Assembly (NCBI GenBank): GCA_045540715.1
Contig: JAZQHT010000002.1
Location: forward strand, 1 to 57,002
DNA length: 57,002 nt
Origin: UMGS1279 sp045540715
GTDB taxonomy: Bacteria; Bacillota; Clostridia; Oscillospirales; Acutalibacteraceae
Direction: 5' to 3'
Shown here: one piece after another, positions 46,400 through 55,934 of the stretch
Layout of the letters: each line of letters opens with the position of its first letter
Numbering within the stretch: position 1 is the first letter of the stretch
Translations under genes and position numbers: made by a program
Notes under the pieces: model-generated
Told to the model about the DNA's origin: nothing
Seen by the model: the letters and a program-made list of their open reading frames with translations, nothing else
Databases searched by the model: none

Positions 46400-48106
46400 T
46401 TATTGTTCGGGTTGTTCGCCACTTGAAGTTTCGTTACTTGCTTTAACGAAAACTACTATTCTTTCATCTTTAGAAACAAAAGAACCAATTGCAGGATTAG
46501 TTTTAATTACTTCTCCAACAGCAATAGATGGGTCAGAATCATCATAAAAGTCTCTCTTCTCAATAGCTTCAGGATCAATACCTAGTTCTAATAAAGCAAG
46601 TCTTGCTTCTTTATAATATTCTTTGCCCTTTAAGTTTGGAACCATTATTTTTTCGGGTCCTAAAGAAACGTAAACAGAAATAACGCTATTCTTTGTTACT
46701 TGTGAACCCCTTGCAGGTTCTTGACGAATAATTTTGCCTTTTGGAACTGTATCGGAATATTCTTTGGCTGCCACTTTAAAGGAATATTGACCGCTGTATT
46801 TGGCATCACCGGAAATTTCTGCAAAGGTTTTACCGGTAAAATCGTCAACCTCGTAAGTTTTTTCGTTGTTGCTGGGTGTCATAATAACTTGACTTGAATT
46901 TGGTTTTAAACTTGTTAAATCATCTAAGTTGGGATTTTTTGTGGGTTCTTCCGGGAATAAATATGGCCAGAAAATTGCTAATATAATTGCAATTACAACA
47001 ATTAATGCACCGGCAGTAATTGCGGCCGCTTTAATTGCTAAAATTTTATCTTGTTTTTTAACCTTTGGCGCCTCTTTTTTAGGGGCGGCTTCTTTTTTAG
47101 CTTTTGGTGTTTTTTCCTTTTTGGGTATAATTACAGGTAAAATCTCATCATCGTCATCGCTTAAATCACGTTTAAATTCTTCCATACAAGTTGTTCTGTC
47201 ACTTGGCATAATTTGCAAAGCATTAGCAAGAGCAATTAAAACGTTATGAGGAATTTCATCTGCTAAGCGCTTTGGAAAAGACATATTGTCGTTTTCAATT
47301 CTTTGGGTAGCTTCTGCAGGTGGGTTGCCTATTAATGCTTTAAATAAGGTTGCTGCAAGACCATAAACGTCGGTGTGAACACCATCTTCGGTTTTTGCGT
47401 GGCCATATTGCTCAATTGCGGCATATCCTGCATAAAGTTGAGGAGCTAAATCCCCTTTTGTTGTTCTAACAGAAGAAATTGAAAAATCGGTAATTCTTAA
47501 TTTGCCGTCGCGACCAACAATTAATGTTTCGGGACTAATTGCTCTATGAATTATGCCAATTTTATGTAGGCGAATTAGGGTTGAAATTAAAGGCATAAAT
47601 AGTGGTTTTGCTTGTTCCCAGGTTAAAGTGCCACCTTGACGAAGCAAGTAATCTCTTAAATTAATGCCGTGTGTGTGTTTTGTAACTCTATAAGCAGTGC
47701 CGTTTTCTTCAAAAACGTTTATAACGGGGTAAATTCCGCTTAAATCAGATAGGCTTCTTAGTTTTTCAGATAATTCTAAAAAGTCCATAATGCCCGAATT
47801 ATAGGCAAATGCGCTATCCTTTTTAACACGAACAGCCACACCGTCTTTACGTTGGCAAACGCCGGCAGGATAATATTCTTTAATTCTAACAATTTTTTCT
47901 TCTACTTTATCAAAACCAAGATAGGTTATACCGTCGCCACCGTAAATTAGCATTTTACCAACAATATATCTGTTTTGTAAAACAGTTTTAAGGTCTAATG
48001 CGTGAGGTGGTGTTGGTGCAGCCTTGTCAAAACCACAAACGGGACAAATTTCTTGTCCTTCGTTGTCGCCCATACAGCCCATACATAAACGGTCTAAATC
48101 AAACAT
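46400..48106 (-). CDS. Membrane-bound PASTA protein with kinase-like domain, predicted pseudokinase
   Basis: A 568-residue protein. An N-terminal zinc ribbon (CMGCMG, CPVCGF; about residues 8-25) leads to a kinase-like domain (about 45-315). The VAIK-type Lys is present in VRIKEYYPAG, but the catalytic loop reads HRAISPETL instead of HRDxKPxN, and DFG is DFS, so the catalytic Asp and the metal-binding Asn are missing. A Lys/Pro/Glu-rich linker precedes one membrane helix (about 358-384). Two PASTA domains lie outside (about 415-485 and 486-560). It overlaps ribF by 8 bp at the end of the nusA-infB operon. It probably senses wall fragments or muropeptides and signals by binding, not phosphorylation. 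Confidence 0.85.
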   Translation of the reverse strand: MFDLDRLCMGCMGDNEGQEICPVCGFDKAAPTPPHALDLKTVLQNRYIVGKMLIYGGDGITYLGFDKVEEKIVRIKEYYPAGVCQRKDGVAVRVKKDSAFAYNSGIMDFLELSEKLRSLSDLSGIYPVINVFEENGTAYRVTKHTHGINLRDYLLRQGGTLTWEQAKPLFMPLISTLIRLHKIGIIHRAISPETLIVGRDGKLRITDFSISSVRTTKGDLAPQLYAGYAAIEQYGHAKTEDGVHTDVYGLAATLFKALIGNPPAEATQRIENDNMSFPKRLADEIPHNVLIALANALQIMPSDRTTCMEEFKRDLSDDDDEILPVIIPKKEKTPKAKKEAAPKKEAPKVKKQDKILAIKAAAITAGALIVVIAIILAIFWPYLFPEEPTKNPNLDDLTSLKPNSSQVIMTPSNNEKTYEVDDFTGKTFAEISGDAKYSGQYSFKVAAKEYSDTVPKGKIIRQEPARGSQVTKNSVISVYVSLGPEKIMVPNLKGKEYYKEARLALLELGIDPEAIEKRDFYDDSDPSIAVGEVIKTNPAIGSFVSKDERIVVFVKASNETSSGEQPEQ

Positions 48107-48965
48107 TGTCTTCTTCCTTTCGTAATAAGCTTAGTTTATCTTTTTCTAACTGGTTTTTTAGTTCTTCTATTGAATCAAACTTTGTTTCATCCCTTAAAAA
48201 CGAAACAAATTTAATTGTAACCTTTTTGCCGTAAATTTCTTTATTGTAATTTAAAACGTGGGTTTCGGCTAAAATGCCTTCTGTTTTAAAAGAAGGTCTT
48301 ATACCAACATTTGTAATTGAATTATATTCGTTATTATCTATAACTGTTTTGGTAATATATGCGCCAAAACGAGGCACCACAAGTTCTTTTGGATATGTTT
48401 GGTTTATTGTTGGAAAACCTATTGTTCTGCCACGCTTATCGCCATTTATTACTTTAGCGGTAAATGAGAAATTATCGTTTAGCATTTGTGCCGCTTTTTC
48501 AAGTTCACCATTTTCTATAAAAGAACGAATTTTACTGGATGAAATAGTTTCAGTATCAATTTGCATTTTATCGCAAACAATAATTTCAGCTTTATTATTA
48601 AAATATTCTTTTAAAGTATTAACATCCCCTGCGGCATTTTTACCAAACTTAAAATTATAACCACAACAAATAACTTTTGGAGAATACTTTTTATCTAAAT
48701 AACTTAAAAACTCGTTTGGTGAATAATCTTTAATATCTTCAAATTTTAAGGTTTTAACCTTAAATCCCATTTTTTTTATTGCTTTTTGCTTTTGTTTTAG
48801 GGGTAAAAGCATATTGCCGCTTTTATTATTAATCAAAAATTTTGGAGAGGTTTTAAAGGTTAAGCAAATTGGTTTATAACCACTATTTAACGCATTTTCT
48901 AAAACCGCAATATGTGCTAAGTGCAGTCCGTCAAAAGTGCCGAGCGCTAGCGCTGTACCTCCCAT
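48099..48965 (-). CDS. ribF: Bifunctional riboflavin kinase/FAD synthetase
   Basis: A 288-residue enzyme making FMN and FAD from riboflavin. The N-terminal adenylyltransferase domain has LALGTFDGLHLAHIAVLENA (GxFDGxHxGH type, with the second Gly replaced by Ala). CCGYNFKFGKNAAGD (about residues 100-114) and SSSKIRSFIENGE (about 140-152) are present. The C-terminal riboflavin kinase domain carries GDKRGRTIGFPTINQ (about 173-187) and ETHVLNYNKEIYGKKV. It is 16 bp after truB, the usual Firmicute order. Confidence 0.95.
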   Translation of the reverse strand: MGGTALALGTFDGLHLAHIAVLENALNSGYKPICLTFKTSPKFLINNKSGNMLLPLKQKQKAIKKMGFKVKTLKFEDIKDYSPNEFLSYLDKKYSPKVICCGYNFKFGKNAAGDVNTLKEYFNNKAEIIVCDKMQIDTETISSSKIRSFIENGELEKAAQMLNDNFSFTAKVINGDKRGRTIGFPTINQTYPKELVVPRFGAYITKTVIDNNEYNSITNVGIRPSFKTEGILAETHVLNYNKEIYGKKVTIKFVSFLRDETKFDSIEELKNQLEKDKLSLLRKEEDNV

Positions 48966-48981
48966 TTTTATTCCCCCAAAA

Positions 48982-49863
48982 TTATTCGTTTGGATTTTCT
49001 ATTGGGCAAAGCACCTTTAAAGAATTTTCTTTTAAAATGCCAAGTCCAATAAATTTATTTAAATATTTAACTCTAATAATTTCATCTTCATTTGCACTAA
49101 AACCATAAATACGATTAACGTCAAGCTCTCCCCCATTATAAAAACGAATAGCTTGTTTTTCTGTTACGTTAACTGCTTTATAATTTTTAACTGCATTTTC
49201 TGCTGAAATTATATAGTCTTTTGCATTTTCGGTTGTAAGATCGTCTAGATTTACGGCATTATTAATGCTAAAACCACCGTTTTCAATTCTTGTAAGGGCG
49301 GTCATAGTAGCAAAGCAAGATAATTTTTCGCCAATATCGTTTATTAAACTTCTAATATAAGTACCTTTAGAACAGGTAACCGAAATTTCAGCAATATTAT
49401 CTTTAAAGCTTAAAACCGAAATATTAGATATATTAATTTTTGTGGGCGTTCTTTCTATTTCTTTGCCACTACGAGCAATCTCATACAGTTTTTGGCCGTT
49501 AACTTTTTTAGCTGAGTACATTGGTGGAAGTTGCATACTTTCTCCTAAAAAGGAGTTAACCGCCAATATAAATTCTTCTTTGCTAACAGCAACCGATGAT
49601 TTTTCTATTACTTCACCCGTAATATCGTAACTATCGGTTTTTATACCAAGTTGCATTTTTGCAACGTAGGTTTTTTGACTACTCATGATGTAGTTAGAAA
49701 GAACACAAGGCCTACCAACTAAGCAAACAAGCACCCCAGTTGCTAGTGGGTCTAAAGTACCGGTGTGGCCAATACGCTTTTCGCCAAGTATTTTTCTAAG
49801 CCTAGAAACAACGCCAAAAGACGTTATATCTTTAGGCTTGTTTATTACCAAAAGCCCCTGCAT
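48982..49863 (-). CDS. truB: tRNA pseudouridine(55) synthase
   Basis: A 293-residue enzyme making pseudouridine in the T-arm of tRNAs. It starts GLLVINKPKDITSFGVV and has the catalytic Asp in HTGTLDPLATGVL (about residues 35-47). YSAKKVNGQKLYEIAR and a C-terminal PUA-like part follow. Tenth-base spacing to nrnA and 16 bp to ribF place it in the infB operon. Confidence 0.97.
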   Translation of the reverse strand: MQGLLVINKPKDITSFGVVSRLRKILGEKRIGHTGTLDPLATGVLVCLVGRPCVLSNYIMSSQKTYVAKMQLGIKTDSYDITGEVIEKSSVAVSKEEFILAVNSFLGESMQLPPMYSAKKVNGQKLYEIARSGKEIERTPTKINISNISVLSFKDNIAEISVTCSKGTYIRSLINDIGEKLSCFATMTALTRIENGGFSINNAVNLDDLTTENAKDYIISAENAVKNYKAVNVTEKQAIRFYNGGELDVNRIYGFSANEDEIIRVKYLNKFIGLGILKENSLKVLCPIENPNE

Positions 49864-49873
49864 AAGCGCTCTC

Positions 49874-50836
49874 CTACTTTGAAATTGCTTTTTTGGCTAG
49901 GTTTATAATGATTTGTTTTGCTTTAAATACGTTACCCTTAATTTCGCAACCGGCAGCGCCCTTATGTCCGCCACCGCCTAATTGTTTGCAAAATAGTGCG
50001 GCATCAATATTATTGAAGGTTCTAACAGAAACCTTAACTTCACCATTACCAAGTTCGCGCATTGTAATAGCAATTTCTACCCCTTCAACCGAGCGAGAAA
50101 TTGTGGTGATTCCATCAAAATCGTCGTCCATACAGCCGCAACCTCTAAACTCGTCGTTAGTGATTGCAACAATGGCAATTTTGCCGTGACTGTATATTTC
50201 TAAGTTTTGATATGCTATTTTTTCAAGTTCAATACGGCTTAAACTTTTAGTATCAAACATTAGTCTATCAATTTCGTGGGTATTAACGCCAAGTTCCATC
50301 AATTTTGCAGCAACTAGGTGTGAAGTTGCGGTTGTATTTGAAAACTTAAAACAGCCTGTATCTGTTGAAATGCCGGTATATAAAGCATCGGCCATAACTT
50401 TGGTTATTGTTACTTCTAACTTTAATAAAATATTATAAATTATTTCGCAGTTAGAACCAAAGCTATCATCAACATAATTGATTTTAGCATAATTTGTATT
50501 GGTTTTATGATGGTCTATTGATAAAGCGACCTTGTTTTTATATTCGTCTTCTAAAGAACCAAACAATTTTGTACTTGCAATATCAACCGCAATAATGGTA
50601 GGTCTTTTAACGTTATCCATTGTTACGGCAGAAGTAAAGTAAGAATATTTTAAGGGAATTTCATCACCGCAAATTATCTTACCTTTTTTACCTAATTGCT
50701 TTAAACCCATAAGTAGTGCATAAGCACTGCCTAAAGTGTCCCCATCGGGACTGCGATGAGTTATTATTAAAAAATTGTCTTTTTCTTTTAAAAAATCACA
50801 AACTTTATTTAACAATACTTTTCTCCTATTTTTCAA
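49874..50836 (-). CDS. nrnA: DHH/DHHA1 phosphoesterase NrnA (nanoRNase/pAp phosphatase)
   Basis: A 320-residue DHH-family enzyme that degrades nanoRNA and 3',5'-pAp. Metal motifs are THRSPDGDTLGSAYAL (about residues 26-41), VDIASTKLFG with the Asp, and SIDHHKTNTNYA (about 109-120). The DHHA1 domain ends GGGGHKGAAGC (about 295-305). It overlaps rbfA by 11 bp. Confidence 0.95.
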   Translation of the reverse strand: MKNRRKVLLNKVCDFLKEKDNFLIITHRSPDGDTLGSAYALLMGLKQLGKKGKIICGDEIPLKYSYFTSAVTMDNVKRPTIIAVDIASTKLFGSLEDEYKNKVALSIDHHKTNTNYAKINYVDDSFGSNCEIIYNILLKLEVTITKVMADALYTGISTDTGCFKFSNTTATSHLVAAKLMELGVNTHEIDRLMFDTKSLSRIELEKIAYQNLEIYSHGKIAIVAITNDEFRGCGCMDDDFDGITTISRSVEGVEIAITMRELGNGEVKVSVRTFNNIDAALFCKQLGGGGHKGAAGCEIKGNVFKAKQIIINLAKKAISK

Positions 50837-51167
50837 AGCTTTTAATGGTATTCATTATTTCTGCGCTTTTAATTAAAGAATCATCTGCAACAAATTTAAG
50901 TTCAGGAACTTTTCTAAGTTTTAACGAAGCGCCAAGTTCCCTTCTTAAAAAGCCTGCAGCATTTTTTAGTCCTTCAACAGAGGTTTTTGTTTTATCAAAA
51001 CCCTCTATCGCACTAACGTATATGGTTGCATAAGAAAGGTCGGCTGCTAAATCAATTTTTACAATGCTTAAAAGTTTGCTTACTCTTGGGTCTTTAACGT
51101 CGCGAAGTAATATTGATAAAGCATTTTGTATATCAGAAGTTACTCTGCCTATTTTATATGATGCCAT
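50826..51167 (-). CDS. rbfA: 30S ribosome-binding factor RbfA
   Basis: A 113-residue KH-fold assembly factor for the 30S subunit. KIGRVTSDIQNALSILLRD (residues 5-23), VKDPRVSKLLSIVKIDLAAD, LSYATIYVSAI and LRRELGASLKLRKVPELKFVADDS (split, about 73-96) are family hallmarks. It lies 13 bp after infB. Confidence 0.96.
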   Translation of the reverse strand: MASYKIGRVTSDIQNALSILLRDVKDPRVSKLLSIVKIDLAADLSYATIYVSAIEGFDKTKTSVEGLKNAAGFLRRELGASLKLRKVPELKFVADDSLIKSAEIMNTIKSFEK

Positions 51168-51180
51168 ATTAATTCCTTTC

Positions 51181-53760
51181 TTAATCTCTGTATTCTTCTA
51201 CAGCGAAAATTTCGAAAATGTCGCCTTCTTTGATGTCGTTAAACTTAACTAAGCTAATACCACATTCGTAACCTTGTGCTACTTCTTTAACGTCATCTTT
51301 ACCACGACGAAGTGAATCGATATCGTCTTCAACAATAACAATACCGTCACGAACAAGACGAACTTTGCTGTTTCTTGTTACTTTACCCGATTGAACGTAA
51401 CAACCGGCAACTGTACCAACAGAAGAAATTTTGTAAACCATTCTAACTTCAACAGAACCTAATTCAACGTCTCTAAACTTAGGAGCTTTTAGGCCCTTCA
51501 TAGCGGCTTCAATTTCTTCGATGCACTCGTAAATAACTCTGTAAGTTCTAATATCAACGCCATCGCGTTCGGCTGTTTCTTTAGCAATAGAATCGGGTCT
51601 TACGTTAAAGCCAACAATAATTGCACCCGAAGTGCCGGCAAGCATAACGTCAGATTCGTTAATGGCACCAACGCCACCGTGAATAACTGCAACCTTAACT
51701 TCTTCGTTTGTTAGTTTTTCTAAACTTTCACGAACTGCTTCAACAGAGCCTTGAACGTCGGCTTTAACAATAATGTTAAGTGTTTTCATTTCGCCTTCTT
51801 TAAGTTGTGTAAACAAGTTGTCTAAAGTTACCTTGCTTAATGCGTTAAATTCGGCTTCTTTTTGTTTTTGACGGCGTTGTTCAACTAACTGACGAGCTAA
51901 TCTTTCATCGCTTACTGCGTCAAAAGTGTCGCCTGCTTGAGGAACTTCAGCAAGACCTGTAATTTCAACAGGAACACTAGGTCCTGCAGTCTTTAAGGCT
52001 TTGCCGTTTTCGTTAGTCATATTTCTAATACGGCCAACAGAAGTACCTGCAACTAAAATATCTCCTGCGTTAAGTGTACCGTTTTTAACAAGTAGTGTTG
52101 CAACAGGACCTCTGCCCTTATCCAAACGAGCTTCAATAACAATACCTTGAGCGCGTCTGTCTGGGTTAGCTTTAAGTTCAGCCATTTCGGCAACAAGTAA
52201 AATATTTTCAAGCAGTTTATCAATACCCATATGTGTTTTTGCAGATACGGGAACACAGATAACGTCGCCGCCCCATTCTTCAGGAACTAAAGAGTGCTCG
52301 GTTAATTGTTGTAGAATTCTATCAGGGTTGGCTTCGGGTTTATCCATTTTATTGATTGCAACAATAATTTGAACGTTTGCAACACGTGCGTGGTTAATAG
52401 CTTCAATAGTTTGAGGCATAATACCGTCGTCTGCTGCAACAACTAAAACTGCAATATCGGTAGCTTGTGCACCGCGTTGACGCATTGTTGTAAATGCGGC
52501 GTGTCCTGGTGTATCTAAGAAGGTAATATTTTTGCCTTCGTGATTTACTCTATAAGCACCAATGTGTTGTGTAATACCACCTGCTTCGCCTTCAGTAACT
52601 TTTGCGTTACGAATAGCGTCAAGTAGTGAAGTTTTACCGTGGTCAACGTGGCCCATAACAACAACAACGGGGTCGCGTTCTTTTAGGTTTTCTGCGGTAT
52701 CTTCAGAGATATCCATAATTTGTTCTTCAATTGTTACAACAACGGCCTTTTTAATTTTGCAACCCATTTCTGTAACTATGATTTCGGCAGTGTCATAATC
52801 TATAGTTTGGGTAACTGTTGCCATAACGCCAAATTTCATTAAAACCTTAATAAGTTCTGCCGCAGTCTTTTTCATCATAGCGGCAAGTTCACCAACGGTA
52901 ATTTCTTCGGGAACTGTAACTGTAATTGGTGTTTTCTTGATTTTTTCAAGTTGTAATCTTCTCATTTTGTCGGCTTCGGTCTCACGTTTAGCAGACTGAG
53001 GACGACGATATTCTTGAGATTTTTGCTTGATTTTTTGTTTTCTTTGCATATTGTCACGCATGGTGTTTGCGGGAGCAATATTTTCATATTTTTCGTTGTA
53101 TTTGTCCATATCAACGAAACTTGCGCTTGTATCAACCAAACGAACAGTAGCGGGACCACGGTTAGGTGCGGGACCGCCTTGTTTTTCTTTTTTCTGCATA
53201 ACGGGTACATATTCAACGTTGTTATTGCTTGAATTATTAGCAGCTTTTTTAGAAGCAACAAGTTTTTCGGTGTAACTTTGAGTTGGCTTAGAATCTTTTT
53301 TAGGTTTTGCAACTTCTTCTTTTTTAACTTCAGCCTTTTTAGGCTCTTTTTTAGGCTCAACCTTTTTAGTTTCAACCTTTTTAGGTTCTGCCTTTTCAAT
53401 TGTTACAGCTTCTTCAGGTTTTACTTCTTTGGGTTGCTTTTTAGCTGCAAGTTCAGCTGCTGCCGCTGCTTTAAATTGTTCTAAAATTGCGGCTTGTTCT
53501 AAAAGCTTACGTTGTTTTTCAGCTTCTTTTTCTTTCTTGCGTTGCTCTTTAGCTGCTTCGCCCATTTTAAAATAGTCATCAAAACTCTTAACCTCGTATT
53601 TACGGGTTAAAAGTTCAAATATTAAATCTAATTCTTCTTCGCTAAGGGAATTTGAGCTCTTTTTAAGTTCACCAACATAAGGTTCTATAAGCTCTGCTAT
53701 TTCCTTACCGGATAATGCAAAATCTTTTGCAACGTCGCTCACTTTTAATTTAACTGCCAT
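51181..53760 (-). CDS. infB: Translation initiation factor IF-2
   Basis: An 859-residue GTPase that brings initiator tRNA to the ribosome. The N-terminal IF2_N part, then a long low-complexity Lys/Glu/Pro/Ala-rich region (about residues 75-260), is followed by the second IF2_N. The G domain has GHVDHGKTSLLDAI (near residue 370), DTPGHAAFTT and NKMDKPEA. Domains II-IV run to the C-terminus with KADVQGSVEAVRESL. Only one start is likely (AGGAGG-like GGTTCC context is weak), 1 bp after ylxQ. Confidence 0.98.
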   Translation of the reverse strand: MAVKLKVSDVAKDFALSGKEIAELIEPYVGELKKSSNSLSEEELDLIFELLTRKYEVKSFDDYFKMGEAAKEQRKKEKEAEKQRKLLEQAAILEQFKAAAAAELAAKKQPKEVKPEEAVTIEKAEPKKVETKKVEPKKEPKKAEVKKEEVAKPKKDSKPTQSYTEKLVASKKAANNSSNNNVEYVPVMQKKEKQGGPAPNRGPATVRLVDTSASFVDMDKYNEKYENIAPANTMRDNMQRKQKIKQKSQEYRRPQSAKRETEADKMRRLQLEKIKKTPITVTVPEEITVGELAAMMKKTAAELIKVLMKFGVMATVTQTIDYDTAEIIVTEMGCKIKKAVVVTIEEQIMDISEDTAENLKERDPVVVVMGHVDHGKTSLLDAIRNAKVTEGEAGGITQHIGAYRVNHEGKNITFLDTPGHAAFTTMRQRGAQATDIAVLVVAADDGIMPQTIEAINHARVANVQIIVAINKMDKPEANPDRILQQLTEHSLVPEEWGGDVICVPVSAKTHMGIDKLLENILLVAEMAELKANPDRRAQGIVIEARLDKGRGPVATLLVKNGTLNAGDILVAGTSVGRIRNMTNENGKALKTAGPSVPVEITGLAEVPQAGDTFDAVSDERLARQLVEQRRQKQKEAEFNALSKVTLDNLFTQLKEGEMKTLNIIVKADVQGSVEAVRESLEKLTNEEVKVAVIHGGVGAINESDVMLAGTSGAIIVGFNVRPDSIAKETAERDGVDIRTYRVIYECIEEIEAAMKGLKAPKFRDVELGSVEVRMVYKISSVGTVAGCYVQSGKVTRNSKVRLVRDGIVIVEDDIDSLRRGKDDVKEVAQGYECGISLVKFNDIKEGDIFEIFAVEEYRD

Positions 53761-53761
53761 A

Positions 53762-54079
53762 TTAAAAGGAACCTCCCTTTAGTAATATTTCTTGTGCAAA
53801 ATTCTTATCGGTTACCGCAAAAACACCCGCTTTAACTCCTAAATAAGAAGCAAGTTCGTCTAAACTATAGGGTGTTCTGATAACCTTGAATTCGTCTTTA
53901 GATAAAAACACGAATTCTTTTTCGGTTTTTTGCGAAATGTCGTTAGCTATGATTAATAAATATACTTGATTTTTCTTAATAAGCGCTTTGCATTTTTCGG
54001 TACCTGCAACAAGTTTGCCGGCCTTTCTGCAAATGCCTAAAAAGTTTAGGTACGGATTATTCAATACCTTTAAGCTCAC
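53762..54079 (-). CDS. ylxQ: YlxQ, L7Ae-family RNA-binding protein
   Basis: A 105-residue L7Ae/L30e/S12e-fold protein. FLGICRKAGKLVAGTEKC (about residues 13-30) and the following VYLLIIANDISQKTEKE strand match the L7Ae core that binds kink-turn RNA. It overlaps ylxR by 23 bp and ends 1 bp before infB, the conserved nusA-ylxR-ylxQ-infB order. Role in RNA binding is inferred. Confidence 0.92.
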   Translation of the reverse strand: MSLKVLNNPYLNFLGICRKAGKLVAGTEKCKALIKKNQVYLLIIANDISQKTEKEFVFLSKDEFKVIRTPYSLDELASYLGVKAGVFAVTDKNFAQEILLKGGSF

Positions 54080-54326
54080 TTTCTAACGTATTGTAAATTT
54101 CTTCATCGATTTTCATAGAAAAGCTGTGTTCAAGACCTTTTTTCTTTTTAACGGCCTTTAAGCACTCTAAATTATTGCAAATATATGCGCCACGTCCCGA
54201 CTTTTTGCCGGTTGCGTCAATAGATATATCGCCGCTTTTTTCTTTAACAATGCGCACAAGTTCTTTTTTAGGCTTCATATTGCCGCAACCTATACACATT
54301 CTTTCGGGTAATTTTTTTGTTTTCAT
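54057..54326 (-). CDS. ylxR: YlxR/RnpM (DUF448), RNase P modulator
   Basis: An 89-residue RNA-binding protein. It has RMCIGCGNMKPKKELVRIV (about residues 9-27) with the conserved cysteine pair, and GKKSGRGAYICNNLECLKAV (about 40-59), the DUF448 signature. In Bacillus this protein (RnpM) binds the RNase P RNA and inhibits it. It follows nusA by 1 bp. Confidence 0.93.
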   Translation of the reverse strand: MKTKKLPERMCIGCGNMKPKKELVRIVKEKSGDISIDATGKKSGRGAYICNNLECLKAVKKKKGLEHSFSMKIDEEIYNTLESELKGIE

Positions 54327-54327
54327 T

Positions 54328-55395
54328 TTACATTACCGAATCGTCGTCTTCGCCGTAATATCCGCTTTCAGGACGAATATCAATTTTAAAGTTTGTTAAC
54401 TTTGCTGCTAAACGAACGTTTAAGCCTTTATTACCAATAGCTAAAGAAAGTTGGCTATCGGGTACTGTTGCACGGCAAGCGTTGGGGTTTTCTGATAAAA
54501 TTTCAACAGATACAACCTTGCTTGGTGCTAAGCTTTCGGCAACAAATTCTGCAGGGTTTTCGGAATATTTAACAATATCAATTTTTTCGCCGCCAAGTTC
54601 GTCAACGATTCTGTTTACACGTTCGCCGCGTTGACCAATACAAGCACCAACAGCATCAATGCTTGGGTTTTCGCAGTAAACTGCAAGTTTTGTTCTATCG
54701 CCTGCTTGACGAGAAACAGCTTTAATTGTAATAATACCTTCTGCAATTTCAGGAACTTCAAGTTCGAATAATCTCTTAACTAAACCGGGGTGGGTTCTTG
54801 AAATAATTGCTTTTGGACCTTTTTCGCTGTCTTTAACGTCAACGATAAATACTTTAATGTGGTCGCCTTCTGTTAAAACTTCACCGGGTACTTGTTCGGC
54901 TTTTACAAGGTTTGCTTCGCCTTTGCCGATAGTGATAACTGCGTTACCTGTTTTGGGGTCGATAGAATTAACAACTGCAGAAACTAATTCATGGTTTTTG
55001 CTTTGGAATTCTGCTAAGGTTTTGCTTCTTTCACCTTCGCGAATACCTTGACGAATTACGTGTTTTGCTGTTTGAGCAATAATTCTACCAAATGTTTTTG
55101 GGTTAAGTGTAATTTTAACAGTATCGCCAATTTTGGGATTTTTCTTATGTTTTAAAGCTTCTTCAACAGTCATTTCTGCAAAAGCATCTTCAACTGTTTC
55201 AACAACTGTCTTTTTAACGTAAATTTTTACGTTTTGTTTTTCGCGGTTAATGTCGCAAAATACAACGTCGGCACCGCCGTAATCTTTTCTTAAAGAAGTA
55301 ACAATAGCGGCAGAGATCTTTTCGCATAAAAACTCTTGATCTATACCCTTTTCTTCTTCCATAATTCTTAATGCTTCAAAAAATTCCTTATTCAT
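54328..55395 (-). CDS. nusA: Transcription termination/antitermination protein NusA
   Basis: A 355-residue RNA polymerase-binding factor for pausing, termination and antitermination. The N-terminal RNAP-binding domain is at about residues 1-125. The S1 domain contains SAVVNSIDPKTGNAVITIG. KH1 shows KLAVYCENPSIDAVGACIGQRGERV (split, about 232-256), and KH2 has LAIGNKGLNVRLAAKLT (about 317-333). It lacks the acidic C-terminal repeats of enterobacterial NusA, as usual in Firmicutes. It lies 17 bp after rimP. Confidence 0.97.
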   Translation of the reverse strand: MNKEFFEALRIMEEEKGIDQEFLCEKISAAIVTSLRKDYGGADVVFCDINREKQNVKIYVKKTVVETVEDAFAEMTVEEALKHKKNPKIGDTVKITLNPKTFGRIIAQTAKHVIRQGIREGERSKTLAEFQSKNHELVSAVVNSIDPKTGNAVITIGKGEANLVKAEQVPGEVLTEGDHIKVFIVDVKDSEKGPKAIISRTHPGLVKRLFELEVPEIAEGIITIKAVSRQAGDRTKLAVYCENPSIDAVGACIGQRGERVNRIVDELGGEKIDIVKYSENPAEFVAESLAPSKVVSVEILSENPNACRATVPDSQLSLAIGNKGLNVRLAAKLTNFKIDIRPESGYYGEDDDSVM

Positions 55396-55412
55396 TTTTC
55401 TTGAGTCCCCCT

Positions 55413-55871
55413 CTAATTTATTCCATCGTTTAATTTGATTTTTGATATTTCAGATTTTAGAAATTCTTTCGATTCGTTTTCGGCGGTGATTTTTAATGTT
55501 TCACCATCAAAACTTTCTAAAATGCCTATATGGGTTTTGGTACCGTCTTTGGCTTTGTAAAGAGCAATTTTTATTTCTTCACCCTTTAAATACTCAAAAT
55601 GTTCGGGTCTTGTAAGTTCACGTTCAAGTCCTGTTGAACAAACTTCTAAATAATAGGCCTTGTCTATTAAATCGGCTTCGTCAAGCAGTGGGTCCACCGC
55701 GTGCGACATATCGGTACAGTCGTTAATAGATATGCCTTCGGGCTTGTCAATAAAGATTCTTAAATAATAAGAAGCCCCTTCTTTTAGGAACTTAACGTCC
55801 CACAAAGTAAGGTCTAAACTTTCTGCCGTGGGCTTTACAAGTTCAAAAACTTTTTCAGCAATATTTGCCAA
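55413..55871 (-). CDS. rimP: Ribosome maturation factor RimP
   Basis: A 152-residue 30S-assembly factor. LTLWDVKFLKEGASYYLRIFID (split, about residues 19-40) and DPLLDEADLIDKAYYLEVCSTGLERELT (about 62-89) are the RimP core; the C-terminal Sm-like domain follows. The TTG at 55871 is chosen as start because AGGAGG lies 7 bp upstream; no ATG is suitably placed, so a 24-bp-longer form is less likely. First gene of the nusA-infB operon, preceded by a hairpin leader. Confidence 0.93.
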   Translation of the reverse strand: MANIAEKVFELVKPTAESLDLTLWDVKFLKEGASYYLRIFIDKPEGISINDCTDMSHAVDPLLDEADLIDKAYYLEVCSTGLERELTRPEHFEYLKGEEIKIALYKAKDGTKTHIGILESFDGETLKITAENESKEFLKSEISKIKLNDGIN

Positions 55872-55896
55872 AACAATTCCTCCTAACAAAATCAAA

Positions 55897-55920
55897 GAGC
55901 GGGTTTTGTAAAACCCACTC
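55897..55920 (-). other. Hairpin in the leader of the rimP-nusA operon
   Basis: GGGTTTT (55901-55907) pairs with AAAACCC (55910-55916), extended by GAG/CTC. It lies about 26 bp upstream of the rimP start. Only a weak T-run follows on the minus strand. It may be a stability element or a NusA-dependent attenuator. Confidence 0.5.
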
Positions 55921-55934
55921 TCCTTTTCTTGCGT

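Noticed and set aside
52962..53399. A Lys-rich open frame within infB on the same strand
   Set aside because: It is a frame shadow of the Lys/Glu low-complexity linker of IF-2. It has no ribosome site and no family resemblance.
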